From NCBI GenBank assembly GCA_947462335.1, contig OX381704.1, positions 43,466,942 to 43,530,941 on the forward strand: a DNA stretch of 64,000 bases, read 5' to 3'. The notes below the pieces were generated by a model. It was not told where the DNA came from. It did no database searches and worked only from the letters and a program-made list of their open reading frames with translations. The DNA comes from Harmothoe impar. Taxonomy: Eukaryota > Annelida > Polychaeta > Phyllodocida > Polynoidae. Both the position numbers and the translations under genes were made by a program. Positions within the stretch are counted from its first letter, which is position 1. Every line of letters starts with the position of its first letter. Positions 1 through 12,400 of the stretch are shown here, piece after piece.

Positions 1-340
1 CTGTGGTGGTCCCTGACCTTGTGGTCGCTGTGGTGGTCCCTGACCTTGTGGTCGCTGTGGTGGTCCCTGACCTTGTGGTCGCTGTGGTGGTCCCTGACCT
101 TGTGGTGGTCCCTGGCCTGATGGTGGTGGTCCCTGACCTTGTGGTGGTCCCTGGCCTGGTGGTGGTGGTCCCTGACCTTGTGGTGGTCTCTGGCCTGGTG
201 GTGGTGGTCCCTGACCCTGTGGTAGCCCCTGACCTTGTGGTGGTCGCAGTGGTGGTCCCTGACCTTGTGGTGGTCTCTGGCCTGGTGGTGGTGGTCCCTG
301 ACCTTGTGGTGGTCCCTGGCCTGGTGGCGGTATATCTGGT
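1..340 (-). repeat. Coding tandem repeat, GGACCACCACAAGGTCAG-type units
   Basis: Units of about 15-39 bp built from GGACC, ACCACC and CAAGGTCAG blocks recur across the left edge. They encode Gly-Pro-Pro-Gln-Gly-Gln and Pro-Pro-Pro-Pro-Gly-Gln. Unit lengths remain multiples of three. Confidence 0.8.
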
Positions 341-434
341 CCTGGTCCCTGGTGTTGGAACCTTGGTCTTAGACAACTACCCCTGCCCTTAGCTCGCTCA
401 ACAGAAGCCTTGAACCGTGCACACAATCCGTAGC
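1..434 (-). CDS. Exon 14 (partial): Cys-helix start and Gly-Pro-Gln repeat, continues beyond window
   Basis: The acceptor TTATTATGCAG (434) opens a phase 1 frame: GYGLCARFKASVERAKGRGS, then C, then a long repeat of GPPQGQ and GPPPPGQ units running to the window edge without a stop. The opening Cys and helix resemble the starts of exons 1 and 5. The repeat is Gly/Pro/Gln-rich but not a strict Gly-X-Y collagen. Val-rich frames on the opposite strand are artefacts of the repeat. Confidence 0.7.
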
Positions 435-3400
435 CTGCATAATAAACCAGGGTTCTCATCAGTACACTGTGATTAACGGTGAGGGACGGCCAGAAATTTT
501 TATGACTATAGCTATGGGGACGAGACTTTTTGCAGAAATTTTCCCCAATGACTATAGTCGATGCTTGCCCTGCCATGGCATCAACTATATAGTGGATACT
601 GGCCCACAACCCAGTAAACACCCTACGTAGTTCCAACGTAGCTCAGAGGTTTCTCTAGGTAGATGTCCAACCAAAAGGTTTGAAATTGGTAATTTTGGAA
701 GGTTTGTAGACGTCAAAACGTTAAGGTTTATTTACGTTCAACAGACATCGACGTCTGATTTACGTTAATCTACCTCATTCAGACATAATAAATCTACGTA
801 GATCTACATTAAAAGACGTAGCTTTTCAACTTCAATTGGGTAGATGACTTTTCCATATTACACTAGGTGGCAGCACTATCAATTATGGAGAGAATATTAC
901 AGCTCTTTAACAGATCTACCACATTCAAGCAGTAAATTCTCATTAATTATGAATTCAATATCATGCAAATAAATCGTATTCAATAGATTATTTATATATA
1001 AAGGACAGGTGATTAAAGTATTGTGCATGAATAGGTGCTTTGTGACACTTTACTGCGTGGACACCACATTGGTGGTAATGGAAGAAATACAAAGCCTCTC
1101 TCCAGCCAAAACTATTCAACAGATCTATACTTTCAGGCTGTTCAATTGAACTACTAGAATATACTATGTAGAATGAAATGAGATTGAATATTATAGTAGT
1201 CATTTTGTATGACTATTGTTTGTTAATGTAAATTTGTCTGCAATATATTACAAGTCTCTGTCTAAATTATATGTAATGTGTTAAACATAGATTTACGTAA
1301 ATCAGCTACGTAAATCAGACCTGTAGGTTTGAGATTGGTAAATAAACCTTAACGTTTTGACGTTGATAGACCTACTAAAATTACGTAGTTCAGACCAAAA
1401 ATCAACGTAGATTTACGTCTGACCAACGTAGTTGTGTTTACTGGGAAAGGGTTAACTGAGTACCACTCGAGGACTGCTTCTTCACGGATACTCCTTAATT
1501 ATGAGAGTATTTAGGGTGGGATGGGTTATATTGTAATTAGTGCTAAGGCAGGATGACACTCAACTATTCTATAGGAACTCTGTTAGTTTCAATTGAAAAT
1601 AATAAATGATGGAGATGGCGACATTACAAACTAGTTGATGGTATGGCCTAACAAATAGTAAGTTACGCCCAAGTTACCCCTGACTGCATTACGGCATTTT
1701 TACTTTGATACAGCACTAAGGGGAACTTCTAGTATCGACAAATACTTTAAATTGCTAAAATTCCATGAGATGCTCTTACCTGGCTTCTGGCAGTCCACCA
1801 GGTCCTTGGTGACTGGATGTTGGAAGGTCGGACGGCAGGTACAGGGGTCTATGGTACAGGTAGCTTCAGGTAAAGCCCTACAGGAGGCTGTCCGTGGACA
1901 ACGGTAATTATTGAGACAGAATGTGGCACCTCGGCAGATGGCAGCTGAAAAGGCAACAATAATATCAAAAACAAATTCCATCACACATTCATTTACTGTT
2001 TCTGCTACCAATGTATTTCAGGTATTACATTCATAAATTCCATCTATGCCAGTCCATAAATGCTATAGACAATTTGAAAGAAAGTAGATCATCTCATTAT
2101 AAAGTCAACATTCATTCATTTGACAATGAATGGTATATATGTGATTGATATCACATGTGAACCAGGGCATTTCTTTTTGTGATCTAGTTGTTTTCATTTA
2201 GTTTTCATGTTTTCAAAGCTTTTGATATGTATTCGTAAAAAATCTAGTGTGTGATCCTAATCACAAAAGACTCAGGTATTTATTTTTCCATTGGATAAAC
2301 CTAGCCGAAGTCCCCCCCCCCCCGATGTGTGAGTGTAATATGTGTGAGTGTAATATGTGTGAGTGTAACATGTGTGAGTGTAACATGTGTGAGTGTAACA
2401 TGCGTGAGTGTAACATGCATGAGTGTAACATGCATGAGTGTAACATGCATGAGTGTAACATGCGTGAGTGTAATATGTGTGAGTTTTGATGTTGAATCGC
2501 CGAGATTGAGTGCTTACAACCCCCCCCCACATACACACACAGTGCCGATTCCCAATAATCAGGTACCTAATTTTAGTACAATACGTTATTTCTGACTACA
2601 GAATCATAATCTCCAGGAAACGCTGACCCACTTTGATAGGTCACATGCCTTATTTAATCAAATTCCAGGCGAGCAGGTGGGTGTGGGCAAGGAGATCTGG
2701 GAAAGCAGGTGGGTGTGGGCAAGCTGGTGGGTGTAGGCAAGCAGGTGGGTGTAGGCAAGCAGGTGGCTGTGGGCGTCAGCGCTCTGCAGTGCGTAACTGC
2801 GGTTTTACATCTCAGTCGAAAAGCGAGTCGATCGGAACATCAGCAGCGACACCATCTCCGTTTCTGTTTTGCCATGTTGGCCGGCCGCAGGGCAGTGTGT
2901 GCTACAGATGATCTTGACCCCAAACCTGGCATAAATGCAGTCCTGACAATTCTCACACCATGTTTCAGCTTTTGTCAACAGGCCGCCCTGATGATTTTTT
3001 GTCTTTTTTTCGTTGTTTTCTGTGTAAACTACTGCCTTACCTTCATTTTCATGAAGGTTACCGAAGGTACATGCAATATTCCCCCACAGCGCGTCTCAAA
3101 AAGTGTCTCACCCAGTTTTTACATAAGAACAAAGAGGATTCTGTGTAAAGGGACACTTCACGAAGGTCTGTGCTTTACTTGAAACCCCACCCTTTAGCAT
3201 TGCGCCAAAAAAGTTGGTTTTGTGCTATTTTAGTGACTCTTTTTCTATATCAATTTTCTGTATCAAATATTGCTTTTTTGGTTTCAATCTTTGATGGCAT
3301 GGATTGGCATTGATCAAAACTTGTTTGTGGCAGCATTTAAATATTTTATTTCCAAATGTTTCACAGGAAAAAAAGGGACAGAAAGCAAGGGACTTTTTTG

Positions 3401-6400
3401 ACAAAAAGTCCAAAAATACCTGTCTCTAAAGAACCTGGCACTACTATGCCCTGGTTCAATAATGGCAACACAACTTGATGGATAGACTTGTAATGCACTC
3501 CTTACCTCTGCAGCTCTGCAGGCAGTTGGCCAATGCGCTGAACTGGTGCTGTTCAGTCTTACACACACCTGACATCTTCTGGCAGGTGGCGGAGGTGGCG
3601 TTGTAGTAGAAAACAGGCCGCATGCCGGGACACGCCGCCTGGGGTGGGGCCATGCTGCACACGGCACCAGGGGCAGCAGGAGCCGGGGTAGCTGGGGTAG
3701 GACATGTTACACACCATATTAGATAATTATGATACAGTCTGTATAATAAAGCTGATGGGAATGTGTAGAAATATGCATGTAAAATTAAACAAATCATGTA
3801 TCACTAAAATTGCTTTTAAAGTCCATAGTTGGTCAATTGTACATGCAATACACCCCTTATCATAGCCCAAATAAGCACATGCTACACCTGAGAGTGTATC
3901 ATTTATATTAATATATACTGAGGTGTTAATTACCTGGGCAGGTGAGGACCTCTGGCTTCCTCTTCTCTGGCCCCTCCTCACTCTCCTCCTGTGACTCCAT
4001 GTCCGATATTGGAGGCATGCCCATGGGGGGTTTCCGTGGGTCCTTCATTGAGTTACTCAGTAAGGAGGTCAGATAAGCCTCCAGCTGCGGGACATCCAGG
4101 CCGAATGTCCCGTTGGATAAACTTCCTACCCTGGGGAGCAGCTGGTTCTTGACGACCAGAAACAGACCCTCACGAAGCAGCTCAGCTGAGCGATCAAGCT
4201 GTCCTATTTGGAAGAGCAGCTCGAGTCCATCCTGGGGCGCCACAGAGGGTGGGAGTCTCGGTGTAGATGGGTCTGGCAGTAGCCAGGCTGGGAGGTTGCC
4301 CATTGGAGGTTCATCCTCAGCATCACCCTGTCCTCCATTGGGCGGCCTGATGGGAGGAGGGTTAGGACCTTGTCCTACATCTCCCTGTGCATCCTCTGGT
4401 CTCTGAGCACCTTGACCTGGTCCTCCACCTCCCGGTGCAGGTCGTCTCATGGGAGGACGGTCAGGCCTTTGTCCTCCCGGTTGACCTCCTGGCCTCATGG
4501 GAGGACGGCCAGCGCCTTGCCCTCCACCCCCAGGTCCACCTTGTCCTTCTGGTCCACCTTGTCCTGCCGGCCCACCTTGTCCTCCCGGTCTACCTTGTCC
4601 TCCTGGTCCACCTTGTCCCCCCTGTCCACCTTGTCCTCCTGGTCCACCTTGTCCCCCCTGTCCACCTTGTCCTCCTGGTCTACCTTGTCCTCCCGGTCCA
4701 CCTTGTCCTCCCGGTCTACCTTGTCCTCCAGGTCCACCTTGTCCTCCCGGACTACCTTGTCCTCCTGGTCCACCTTGCCCTCCACCTCCAGGTCCACCTT
4801 GTCCTCCTGGTCCACCTTGTCCTCCCGGCCCACCTTGTCCTGCCGGTCCACCTTGTTCCCCCGGCCCACCTTGTCCACCTTGAGGCATGTTGGAGAACCC
4901 AGGCTGACTCTGGCCTTGCTGTGGAGGGCCAGGTACTGGTCGGCTGTTCCCATTGGGTCTAGGTGCTGGTGGTGGTGGTGGTGGGCCCCCCATCCTTGCG
5001 AGCAGCTCATTAATGAGGTTGTCTAGTGAGCTGCTCAGGATGGCCCTGAGCTCTGTGTCACTGGGCAGGTAGGGGTCAGGGAGGCGGGTGGAGATGAGGC
5101 CCCGGGTGATGTCAGGTATCGGGGGGTGGGTGTACACCGCCTTGGTACAGTCACACAGGTCTGCCTGACAGGTGGGTAGTAGGGTGGGAGGGGACGACTC
5201 ACACGCCACCTGCTGCCGGCATGACGACTTACACACTGAGGCAGCACGACCTGCAGGGCACTCCACTGTGTGGTGTACAACATAGCAATGGTATAGTGAG
5301 ACACTTTGACATTTCTTTGTGAAGATACTGTTTTCATAGTGGTTGTTGAATTAATTAGGTTTTAAATAATAGAGTTTTATTGGTTAATAAAACGGTTTGG
5401 GAAATGTAAATAACAAAATTTACTTTATAATGATCCAAAGAGAGATATTTAAGAGATATGTCATAACGGCATTTTATTTGTTATAATGCAAAAACCTTTG
5501 AACATACCTGGTCGTGTTTCTTGCTCTGAAACTATTCCTGAAACAGACAATTGTAATTGATAATGAAATGAAAGTTCTGGTTACACATCAACCTCCTGCA
5601 GCATTCCTACACTCATGACAAGGTCTCTTTTATATTGTCTTAACCTTCAAGCTAACAATTATGGTTATCGCAGACAACACTTAAATGACATTATTTACCA
5701 TTAGGTCCGCAGGTGAGGTTGCCTCCTACCCTGATGGTGCCTGGGAGGGGGCTGCCCTGGTCGTCCACACACACACAGGTAGTGAGGAAGGTGGAGAAGC
5801 ACTGCTTGTACAGGTAACCCCCGTGTGTACTGTCACCTGGCGGCCGGCACTGGGGCAGCACGACACCTGCCGACACTGCAGGTACAGACACAACTCTGTT
5901 ACAACTCTATCACACAGATAACAACAAATGAAATATTACAGATGTTGTTCAGGGAGGCAATTGATGAGGTTTGCGATATTGTTTTATAAATCAATGTTAT
6001 TTGATGTATATGTAGCATCCTAAATTATTGTGTCACAGTGACACAATTTAAAAGGATGTGCATAATACTGCCAGCATTTGGCAATTACCTCACAATTTTA
6101 TGCAACTCCTTATTGGCTATAGGATCCCAATAAAGTATCATTATAATTCATCAGAAGGGTGAGTAGGACTTACACATGGTAGGTTGGACACATGTGTGGC
6201 CTGTCTCCATAGGGCAGCACTTCTCCGTTCCCGCACACATTGAGTCATCCTCCTCAGTACAACTAGACATAGAGCCTGTAGGTGACGTCAGGGGACACAT
6301 CCCGACCTTCTTCTTTGCTGTAATGTAGAGAGATGTGTAACTAATCTGATAGCATCTTGAAATAGCTGTAGAAAGGGTGGTATACATGGCATACATGCAT

Positions 6401-9400
6401 AGGAAAGTGAATGAGGAAAATGTTCAGAAATGATTTTGTGATCCTGAGCAAGGTGATCATTTCAATATACTACTTACATGAATTTGGAAATAGAGCCAAT
6501 TGTTCTGTCGTATTCATTAAGCAGGGGTATATATTTTTAGTTTGAAAAGAATTTAATCACCTTCGACGAACTCTTGCCGCAATTACACTTAAAGTCCAGT
6601 GGCTATTACAATAAGTTTAAGTAATAAAATAAATTAGTTTATGAGAGATGCTGTTAATTTGCAGCATTTTATGGATATAGCTTTAGAATATTTTCAAGTT
6701 CGAACTTCTTGGTGCATGGGCCTGCCATGTTCGATCGCCAACTAGTGTATCAGCTAGCATGCATGGTTTTGGTGATCAAGTATGTGATAGGTGATGTTGA
6801 TGAATTGATGAAGATCTGGGCAGGTCATAAGGGCAATTATCCCTGGGTGGAATGAAACTAATAGGACTAGACTCGGGAAAACATGTAGTTTACCTTGAAG
6901 AAGTGATGGCCATTCAACATTAATAAGGTTTCTGATCTTTTAAACACATTTTCTAGGGGGTCGGGGGATGGGGTAATTTTGAATAATCTTTTAAACTCTA
7001 CTACAGTTTTTGGCCTTTTGAACAGCAGGTCTTATTCTATTCCATATCTTAATACCTTAACTTTTTAAACTTCTGTAATTTTGCTCTTTTAGTGAGTAAT
7101 CTGATTTCTAGGTCTCCTCGGGTTCTAGGATTTTCTACAGGTCTCAGCCCTAACTTGACTGACGATTTGTACATCATCATCTTTTGTCCAATATTTGGAC
7201 ACCACATTCCTCATGCATCTCCTTAGTTCTATGTAATATGCTTAACTCCACAAACCGTAACTGCCGGTTAATCTTGTCTACTATTTGTGCTTCTGCTCTT
7301 ACTGTAGAGTTGAATAGATCACCAGTAATATCTAATTGACCTACCTGACTGCGTCCTAAGCTGGGCTGCCACCTGCGCCACCAGAGCCTCCCTGGAGGAG
7401 ATGTTAAGGAGACGTCCTATTAGGGGCAGGATGCTCAGCAGTTCACCCGGTCCACCTGGAAGTGGAGGTCCACTAACTATAGTAGGTCCTCCAGGACCCC
7501 TGTGGAGCACAGGTCCTCCTGGGCGGGGCTGTCCTTTCCTCTTCATAGCACTATCGTCATCATCCTCACCTACCACCTTCTCTCCTGGAAAGTGGAAAAA
7601 CACACATTGCAGCAATCATAACTCAGAACATACTTTTATGACAAGGGTATTCTGTAAGTCAAAATAGCATTGAATACTGTAGACCAATCTTCTTGATTAG
7701 TTTCAGTTTCAGTTTTGTTTATTGCACTCTAGTCCCACAGGACTTTTTTCGGTGCGCACGTAGTTTATCACAATTATCCTGGTTAAACTACATGGCTCTT
7801 AATCACTAGGTCTTTGTATTTCTTAAAGGTAACTTGTTACAATGTGGACTATAGAGTTGCACAAGACTACTGATGTGTAATAATAATGTCAATAAGGCGT
7901 ATTACGTCAGCGTTCTGAACTGTGACAATTGCCAGAGAAAGCTAACAACTTGATCAAGCCTGGAAGAGCGCATAGTGGGGAGGGAGTGTAATGACAATCA
8001 TGCAAATACAAGTTTATCTATTGCATGCTTGAATTTACGACGGGTGTGCAATTTTTGAGTATCTTTGTCTAACTTGTCCCAAAGCTTAACCCCCCAGCAA
8101 TACGGCGATTTTTCATAAAAGCTTGTTTTGGCTCGTCTTTGTGCGAATTTAATTTTAAGATCCCCCCTGGTTCTAACTTGTCTTTGCTCTAAGGCTTCCC
8201 CACCATGCGCCTTCTTCCACATTATGCATATTAGTTGTAGTTTACGTCTCCTATCTAACATGTCTACCTTACACTCCTTGTGGAGGTCAATAATACTTCT
8301 GCCTCTAATCCCCACTCTGAGGCAAATTCTCAGAGCGCGATTCTGGAGGCGCTGTAGTTTTAATAGCTCAGCAGAGTGTGCCCCTCCGGTATAAAATGAA
8401 CAATAATCAATAGAAGGTGACATCATTACCTTGTAAACTTTTAGACATATGTCGCTAGAGGATGATTTACGTAGCTCATTTAATTTATACAACTTATTAC
8501 CAAAGAGCTTTTTGCTTTTGTTCATATGAGGGGTTAAACTGAGGCCTCCATCCAGTTCTATGCCCAAGTAGGGGTAACTAGCACATGTCGGCAGAATAAC
8601 GTTGTTTAGAGTGAAAATGGGATCACCCATATTAGAGAGTTTTGACTTAGGACCAAAGTACATACACATACTCTTGGTTGTATTAACAGTCATGTAATTT
8701 TGTAGGCACCAGGCACTAACCCTGTCAAGATCTTCCTGGAGCATTCTATCGGCTTCAACCCGATTCGAGTGTGATGCATATATGATGACATCATCAGCAT
8801 ACATGGTGAATTGACTGTTTAGTATGCAATCAGACAAGTCGTTTATAAACAGGACAAACAGCAGAGGACCCAAAATGGACCCTTGGGGTACCCCAAATTG
8901 GACATCAGCCTGTTCTGACCTTATCGAGTTTGCTATTGCACAGTGGGACCTATGTGCTAGGTACTCCATGAGCCATTTCTTAAGCTCCCCATGTATATTT
9001 AGGTTACAAATCTTAGTAATCAGGTTGGGGTGGTGAACACTATCAAAAGCTTTACAATAATCGATGAAACAAGCAGCTGTGATTTTGTTGTCGTCACGTG
9101 CTTCATATAAGTCTTTCAAGACGTTAAAAACTGCATCACTAGTACCCCTGTTGGGCCTAAAACCATACTGGTGTTTACAAAGAATTGACTCATTCTCTAG
9201 ATTGGAGGACAGTACCTTATGTATAATCTTTTCTAGAAGCTTTCCTGGTAAGGGAAGCAATGTAATCGGTCGCCAGTTCTTTATGTTAGACAGATTACCC
9301 TTCTTGGGTATCGGGACCAAAGTACCTCGTGACCATGAGACAGGGAAAATCCCCTCATTGATGGAGTTCCTGAAGATTATGCTTAACTCCTTGTAGAGGA

Positions 9401-12400
9401 AGATTAAACAATCCTTAAGTACTCTACTATTGATGCCTGGCAGGCCAGACCATTTATCAATGTTAATTTTCTTAACTAGTGTTAGTACATCAGTCTCATC
9501 AACTAATAATTTCAGATCCAGGGGCTTCTCATCCTCCTCAATATCAGGGTTCAGATGGATCACTCCAATAGGCAGCTGAGTAAAGAGATCATGACCAATA
9601 TTCGCAAAATAATTGTTGATGTACTCTGCTGTTTTATCAATAGGGATGACAGCACCGGTCAACTCATCAACTAGCTGGATAGTTAGGTTTTTGTCTATAG
9701 GATTGACCAAGGCATTGACTTCCCTCCAGAATTTTACTGGGTCACCCTCTGCCCTTTCTAAGATGGTCAAAACATACTGACTTTGACCATTGGCTAGTTG
9801 CCTTTGAATCCTATTCTTGATGCGGTTGATATTTTTTACTAGAGAATGGTTATTTGTACTTTTCATCTCTCTTATCATCAACTGCCTATCGTTAATCAAT
9901 TCCACAGTCTCAGAACTGACCCATGGCTCAGACACCTTTTTAACATTGACGGTCCTGATTGGACAATAGATATCCAAGTATGCAATAAGTGCATCATATA
10001 TAAACAACCACTGAGCATCGGGGTCCCTAGTTGAGTGGAAGTCCACCCAGTTTAAGGACAATAAATACTCAATCATATCATCCTTGTCATAACGTTTGTA
10101 TGAACGACCTGTAAAGGTTAGGGGGGTGGATTCCTCTTTACCCTTTTTTCGACACGCATATATAGCGTAGTGAATTAGTGTGGCTATATCTACACTTTCC
10201 TGTGTGGCGCAGATGTAATAACCTTTCTGTGTGAACAAATGAATGACCCTCGATTATATCTGCCAAATGCCTTTTAGTTTAAATCAATCGTAACCATCAA
10301 TCCTGAAATATTGCACTTAGAAATTGAAGAGGGCATACCACTTTTCTTCATGTCACTATCGTCATCATCCTCGCCTACCACCTTCTCCTCGTCATCATTC
10401 TCAGGGGAAGATGCTGGGAGGTGGAAAGACATACATTACAGCAAGAATGATTAAAAGATACTTTTACGACAAGGCCATTTTGTAAGTCAAAATGAATATT
10501 TTGTAGGCTACCTGTAAACCAATCTTCTTGATTTGTGTAGCTACATTTATATGTATATATTACTATTATGCGTGGCGTCTTTTATAACTATTTGCAATCT
10601 AAAACATGATATGATTACAAAATGTAGACCAATACGAGTTATATACTACTAATCTTTCCTAGGCCATACTGCCTCCAGCTGATACATAGCTATAATAAAA
10701 AAAAACATATACGCTCTAGCATGTCATATAATGATTACCTTGACTGTCATCATCCTGTTCACCAATTTCCTTATTGAGGTCCTTACGTTTACCTCCAGGT
10801 GGTGGTGGAGGGCGGCCCTGGTCCCTGATACACTGGTGGCAGTCCAGTACCCCCTGCTGGAGGAGGAACAGGAGCAGGGTCTCCGACACTGAGCTCACCT
10901 CCAGGCCTTAGCAGGTGAACAGATATATTTAAAATTTAAAGTGTAATCAACATCACAATTGTCTCAGGTTCAGGGTGCTTTACCTATTGAATTGACTAAA
11001 AATAATCCCTCATGTCAGAAATCCGCAGACTTGAAATGTATCCACAGCCTAGTGACTTCTACCATACAAAGGTATGTCCACCTGGTCTTGAAGCTTGACC
11101 GTCATGGTTGAAGTGAGGCCAAAAGCACTTTTGGATATAGTTCAGTTCTGATTCATAAGAGGGCTCTTTAAGGCTGGGAGCTCAGATCTTATAGGCACAA
11201 GGTAGGGTGAATATGTTGTAGCTGGAAAAATGTTCATGGTCCCCTGTCCAAACACTGCTTCCCTCTGGTGGAACTGTTATTTTAGTCCATGTATGGAAAA
11301 TGCTGATCTTATACCCTGACTGCCCGGCTTTAATCTTCATTATTCCCCTTTCCAAGGAATGGCCCAACACTACTCAAGTGTGACCTGTCTGAGTATTTGT
11401 CCCCTACACTGATATTCTTTGGCTCCCTATACGACCAATCCCTCAGTCCCCAGTGCCTATCCAAGTTAGATTGCAATTGTTGGCTCCCCATATGACCAAC
11501 CTAGGTCAGTTAATATTGTCAGGTTGGTCAGTACTGACCAACTCAACTTACTCTTCTCCATTTCAATGAGTTTAGGCCTTTTGAGTAAGGCATTAGTCAT
11601 AATATGTTCGTTTGCCTCAGTCATTTTTGAATAGCACTTGGTTGTGCCTGACCAATGTCCCCATGACTAACCTGAGATAGTCACTTCAGACAAAGTGCCG
11701 GAGCCGGACTATTTCTGCCAAAAGTGTCTCCTAATCGGCCCACTAAGTCTCAGGGTTGATATCCTGAGACAATAACATATGTTAGATATATACACCACAG
11801 TCAATATACATTCCTGTGGTTCATGATGCAGTGGCATATATATATATATGAGAATTATACATACTTTTATTTAGTTATGCAAGGTTTTGAAAGTATTATT
11901 GACCACTATGGGTGGTCACTATGGGTAATGATATAAGTAGTATCCTACCGTCAGTAGCAGTGACAGTCATGGTGGTCAGCATCCTGGTGAGTGCACACCT
12001 GTAGAGGGGCTCGTTCTGACGTAGGGTGGCCAGCACCTCCTGGTAGATGGACATCACCTCCTGGCCGCACAGAGATCCTGCACACAGTCATACTGATACG
12101 TTTGGTACATGTATTTTTACAAGTACATTAGAATAGGGGCAAAACAATGTATGTTTCAGGGTACCCAGCCCTACCTAGCAACACAGAAGCCCTAGTAATG
12201 TCAAACCAATTCTTAATTCTATACCATTTTGGGTCTATTTTCGAGTCCATAATTATGATGATGTCGTGGCCATGGGGGGAAGCAGATTGTGAGTCAATGT
12301 ATGTGTTCATATACTTTTGAGGCTTGTATTTTTGTGCTCTCATGTCTGAAAGAGGCTATGTAACTTAACTGTATTCCTTCTAAGGAACTATAATAAAATA

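Noticed and set aside
3..392. Plus-strand Val/Pro repeat frame
   Set aside because: Antisense shadow of the Gly-Pro-Gln coding repeat on the minus strand, which has a splice acceptor and matching phase.
2247..2595. Met-Cys-Glu-Cys-Asn and similar repeat proteins on both strands
   Set aside because: All arise from the 15-bp tandem repeat; open in several frames simply because the unit lacks stops.
2633..3182. Plus-strand frames over the 18-bp repeat and downstream
   Set aside because: Low-complexity start, ordinary intron sequence after; no homology or splice support.
4113..5026. Long plus-strand Ser/Leu/Pro-rich frames
   Set aside because: Complementary to the collagen-like exon; no splice context of their own.
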